DNA from: an uncultured Pseudomonadota bacterium
GTDB taxonomy: Bacteria; Myxococcota_A; UBA9042; CAIXZC01
Length of the DNA stretch: 7,453 bases
Direction of reading: 5' to 3'
Assembly: GCA_937884235.1 (NCBI GenBank)
Contig: CALGBT010000083.1
Span: 1-7,453, forward strand
The notes beneath the pieces are model-generated. The model was not told where the DNA came from. It made no database searches and saw nothing but the letters and a program-made list of their open reading frames with translations. Positions 5,332-7,453 of the stretch are shown here, piece after piece. The position numbers and the translations under genes are program-made. Numbering within the stretch: position 1 is the first letter of the stretch; each line of letters starts with the position of its first letter.

Positions 5332-6818
5332 GCGGTCCGGCGTCGCACTACGAGCAGCCCCAGCAATAGCAGGCCGAGCAACCAGGCCCCTGCGGGCCGA
5401 CTCTCCCCGGTGGTGCAACCATCGTCGCTGCCGCTCTTGATGTAGCCGGTTACTCCCGGGGGACCGGGGGCAACTTCCCGAGGTCCATCGGCGACGGCTA
5501 CCTCTGTCGAGATGGAGGTGTCGGTATCAGGGGAGGACATCTCGTCTGGAGCAGCCAGATCGGGTGAAACTACTTCATAGTCGCTCTCCGGTGGCGCCGC
5601 GACGATGTCAGCGTCTACCTCGGGGCCGATTTCGATGTGCGGTTCCACCGGGTCATCGTCGTGAATTACATAGAAGGTGATCTGGTGGCTGGCCGTGGTG
5701 TTGTCTGCCGCAGTGGCAGTTACCAGCAGCTTATGTGGGCCTGACGCCAACTTTGTGGCATCGAAGTTGCCCTGCCAGAGCCGCTCGCCCTCTTTGAGCA
5801 GGGGGAAGCTCTGGTCGCCGCTATCGAGGGTCGCGGCAACTGCGGCGATGCCTTCGGGATGGAATGCCAGAGCGCGTACCGGGGCGGCGTCGAGGGAGTC
5901 TGGAATCATGTAGTCATACTGATGCGACCCGCCCAATTTCCCGTCCAGAGGTGCGGTGATCAGCACTTGAGGCCACTGGTCCAGAGCGAAAGCAAATGCC
6001 GACATTCCTCGCCCATCATAGGCTACCAGGCCCACCTGATCATCGTCTGATTTGCCCAGGGAAGCGATCTCAAAGTGGAAGGTCCCCTGTTGCCATGTGA
6101 GGGAGTGACCGTGGGTGTGACCGTGAATGAAGGCGGTGGCCCCGTGGTCACTCAGGACGTCGTAAATAACCGATTTGGCTTCTTCATAGTAGGCTGCCGG
6201 GTGGTGTGAGAAGACGGTGAGAATGTCGGCATCATTGTGGAGTGACAAGGTCTCTTCCAGAAAGGCCAGGTCGACCTCGTCAAGGCCAACGTTGTCCTCC
6301 GGGAAGGGCAGGCCGTCACTGGCTGCTGAGGCCACGGCGATGAAATGATACTTAGTCTGGTCGTTGGTGCTGGTCCAGGCGTGGTTGGTCTTTCCGTCGT
6401 GACGTCCTTGCACTGAGTGGTCTACGTAGTGCTGGAGCGCACCGTCTAGATAGTGGTCGTGGTTCCCCGGCATGTCGTAGTAGAAATCGGCGCTCATGCC
6501 GTTGCCGTCGACGATGCTTTGGTAGCTATCCCACTCCATTTCCTGCTGGCCGAGGGGAATGAGCCCGCCTCCGGTGGCATCGGTGAGGTCTCCGCCATTG
6601 ACGAGGAAGTTGGGGAGTACCGTGTCGACCAGGGTGGTGGTGGCCCAGTGGAGGTTCTCGGTCGCCTCTTTGCCGCTGTCGGCCGGGGCATCAATGTGGG
6701 TGTCGCTGATGATCAAGAAATAGAGGAGATCGTCGGCGTCAGGGCGGTATTTCGCGGTATCGGGGGTGGCGGCAAGCAGGAACGGAAAGATGATCAGGGT
6801 GGTAATGAGCCGGCCCAT
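5328..6818 (-). CDS. Secreted TMEM62-like metallophosphoesterase with MYXO-CTERM anchor
   Basis: A 496-residue exported calcineurin-like phosphoesterase. Residues 1-17 are a signal peptide (MGRLITTLIIFPFLLAA). The five metal-binding motifs are in order and intact: SDTH (D39, H41), GGDLTD (D77), GNHD (N119, H120), SHHP (H205/H206) and HGHTHGH (H234, H236). The catalytic domain (about 33-275) is followed by an Ig-like beta domain (about 285-385, from VLITAPLDGK to HQITFYV), the order seen in eukaryotic TMEM62 and its bacterial relatives. An Asp/Glu/Pro-rich linker (about 386-455) leads to a MYXO-CTERM signal: C468 in DDGCTTG, a Leu-rich helix (479-491) and RRR. Such tails are thought to be processed and used for surface attachment. 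The substrate is unknown. The start overlaps the stop of the upstream S1 gene by one base (TAATG), so translation is probably coupled. Confidence 0.9.
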   Translation of the reverse strand: MGRLITTLIIFPFLLAATPDTAKYRPDADDLLYFLIISDTHIDAPADSGKEATENLHWATTTLVDTVLPNFLVNGGDLTDATGGGLIPLGQQEMEWDSYQSIVDGNGMSADFYYDMPGNHDHYLDGALQHYVDHSVQGRHDGKTNHAWTSTNDQTKYHFIAVASAASDGLPFPEDNVGLDEVDLAFLEETLSLHNDADILTVFSHHPAAYYEEAKSVIYDVLSDHGATAFIHGHTHGHSLTWQQGTFHFEIASLGKSDDDQVGLVAYDGRGMSAFAFALDQWPQVLITAPLDGKLGGSHQYDYMIPDSLDAAPVRALAFHPEGIAAVAATLDSGDQSFPLLKEGERLWQGNFDATKLASGPHKLLVTATAADNTTASHQITFYVIHDDDPVEPHIEIGPEVDADIVAAPPESDYEVVSPDLAAPDEMSSPDTDTSISTEVAVADGPREVAPGPPGVTGYIKSGSDDGCTTGESRPAGAWLLGLLLLGLLVVRRRTA

Positions 6819-7453
6819 TACTTCTGCTTGTCCTTGATGTGCTGCTGTAGGATTGCGCCGAAGGAGCCGAGTTCCGAAGTAGCCTTTTCCACCTTCTGCT
6901 TCTTCATGTAGGTTTCGAACTCTTTGCGATCCAGGTGGCTCTCGCCACTTGCGGCCTCCAGGGTGATGCGGCGGCGTTCGGCCTCGATCTCTTTGATGGT
7001 GAGTTGCACGGCCTTGCCGACTTTGTAGGCGGAGCTGAGGGGCTCGCCCTTGGAGACTCCTGCGAGGCTTCCGGGCAGAAATGCGGTGATGCCTTCTTCC
7101 AGGGCGATGAAGACGCCACCGGCGCCGATGCGTTCCACGGTGCCGTTGACGCCCTGGCCCACCGACAGCTTCTCGACAATCCCTTCAAAGGGGTCGCCCT
7201 GGACCTGCTTCATGCCCAGAGAGATGCGCTTGCGCTCGAGGTCGAAGCTGAGGACAACGACCTGCACCGTGTCACCCGCCGAGACCACTTCCGAGGCGTG
7301 TCGAATGCGGCCGGCCCACGTCATGTCCGACACATGGACGAGCCCCTCGATGCCGGTGGCGATGCCATCTGTGATTCGCACGCGACCAACGGGCGTTCCG
7401 AGGCGAAATTCGACGCCCCGATCGCGCAGCTCGAGTTCCCACGCCTCGATGGC
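6818..7453 (-). CDS. S1-domain RNA-binding protein, 3' part (5' end outside window)
   Basis: The last 211 residues of a protein with tandem S1 (OB-fold) domains. The frame is open to the right edge, so an apparent GTG start at 7381 is internal. One S1 repeat is cut by the edge region and ends GIEGLVHVSDMTWAG...RISLGMKQV, closely like the middle repeats of ribosomal protein S1 (DGLLHITDMxW...RVSLGLKQL). A complete second repeat follows (about 98-167: GQGVNGTVERIGAGGVFIAL, GITAFLPGS, RRRITLEAA). A Lys-rich tail ends ELGSFGAILQQHIKDKQK. It may be ribosomal protein S1 itself (rpsA) or a shorter S1-repeat paralogue; the repeat number cannot be counted here, so I give no symbol. The first repeat appears to lack the usual FGxF strand. 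The gene leads into the phosphoesterase gene by a TAATG overlap. Confidence 0.85.
   Translation of the reverse strand, partial: AIEAWELELRDRGVEFRLGTPVGRVRITDGIATGIEGLVHVSDMTWAGRIRHASEVVSAGDTVQVVVLSFDLERKRISLGMKQVQGDPFEGIVEKLSVGQGVNGTVERIGAGGVFIALEEGITAFLPGSLAGVSKGEPLSSAYKVGKAVQLTIKEIEAERRRITLEAASGESHLDRKEFETYMKKQKVEKATSELGSFGAILQQHIKDKQK

Noticed and set aside
6453..6911. 152-residue plus-strand open frame opposite the phosphoesterase N-terminus
   Set aside because: Spans the junction of two well-supported minus-strand genes and has a Val/Gly-rich translation without motifs.

Overview
The window looks like a chromosomal piece of a Myxococcota or Bradymonadota-type (former Deltaproteobacteria) genome. 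The clearest sign is the C-terminus of the secreted phosphoesterase: a Cys, then a hydrophobic helix, then an Arg cluster, which is the MYXO-CTERM sorting signal typical of those groups. Two Asp/Pro- or Lys/Glu-rich lipoproteins, high GC and an RNase E/G with a long Ala/Pro/Arg tail fit the same picture. This lineage call is inference from protein style, not from a marker-gene comparison.

Layout. Positions 1-84 hold a short degenerate tandem repeat just past the end of the RNase gene. A minus-strand pair follows: an RNase E/G-family ribonuclease (85-2232) and, upstream and overlapping it by 23 bases, a small lipoprotein (2210-2527, GTG start). A 157-bp divergent intergenic region (2528-2684) separates this pair from a plus-strand pair: a 340-residue lipoprotein (2685-3707) and a PhaR-type regulator (3707-4285), whose stop and start codons share one base. 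After a 98-bp gap with a plausible sigma70-type promoter comes a DnaJ/CbpA-type co-chaperone (4384-5331, probably a TTG start). It meets a minus-strand pair tail to tail, the two stop codons sharing a CTAG. That pair is a TMEM62-like metallophosphoesterase with a MYXO-CTERM tail (5328-6818) and, upstream and overlapping by one base, the 3' part of a gene for a multi-S1-domain RNA-binding protein that runs off the right edge (6818-7453).

How the genes relate. There is no single obvious pathway. The themes are RNA metabolism (RNase E/G, S1 protein), protein folding (DnaJ-type), carbon-storage control (PhaR-type) and envelope proteins (two lipoproteins and one secreted phosphoesterase). A pattern that repeats three times is an envelope protein tightly coupled by overlapping codons to a cytoplasmic nucleic-acid-binding or regulatory protein: lipoprotein/RNase E, lipoprotein/PhaR, S1/phosphoesterase. 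I see no mobile element, RNA gene, CRISPR array or convincing intrinsic terminator. I do not see a clearly new multi-gene system; the most unusual points are the coupled pairs, the phosphoesterase architecture and a shortened S1 repeat.
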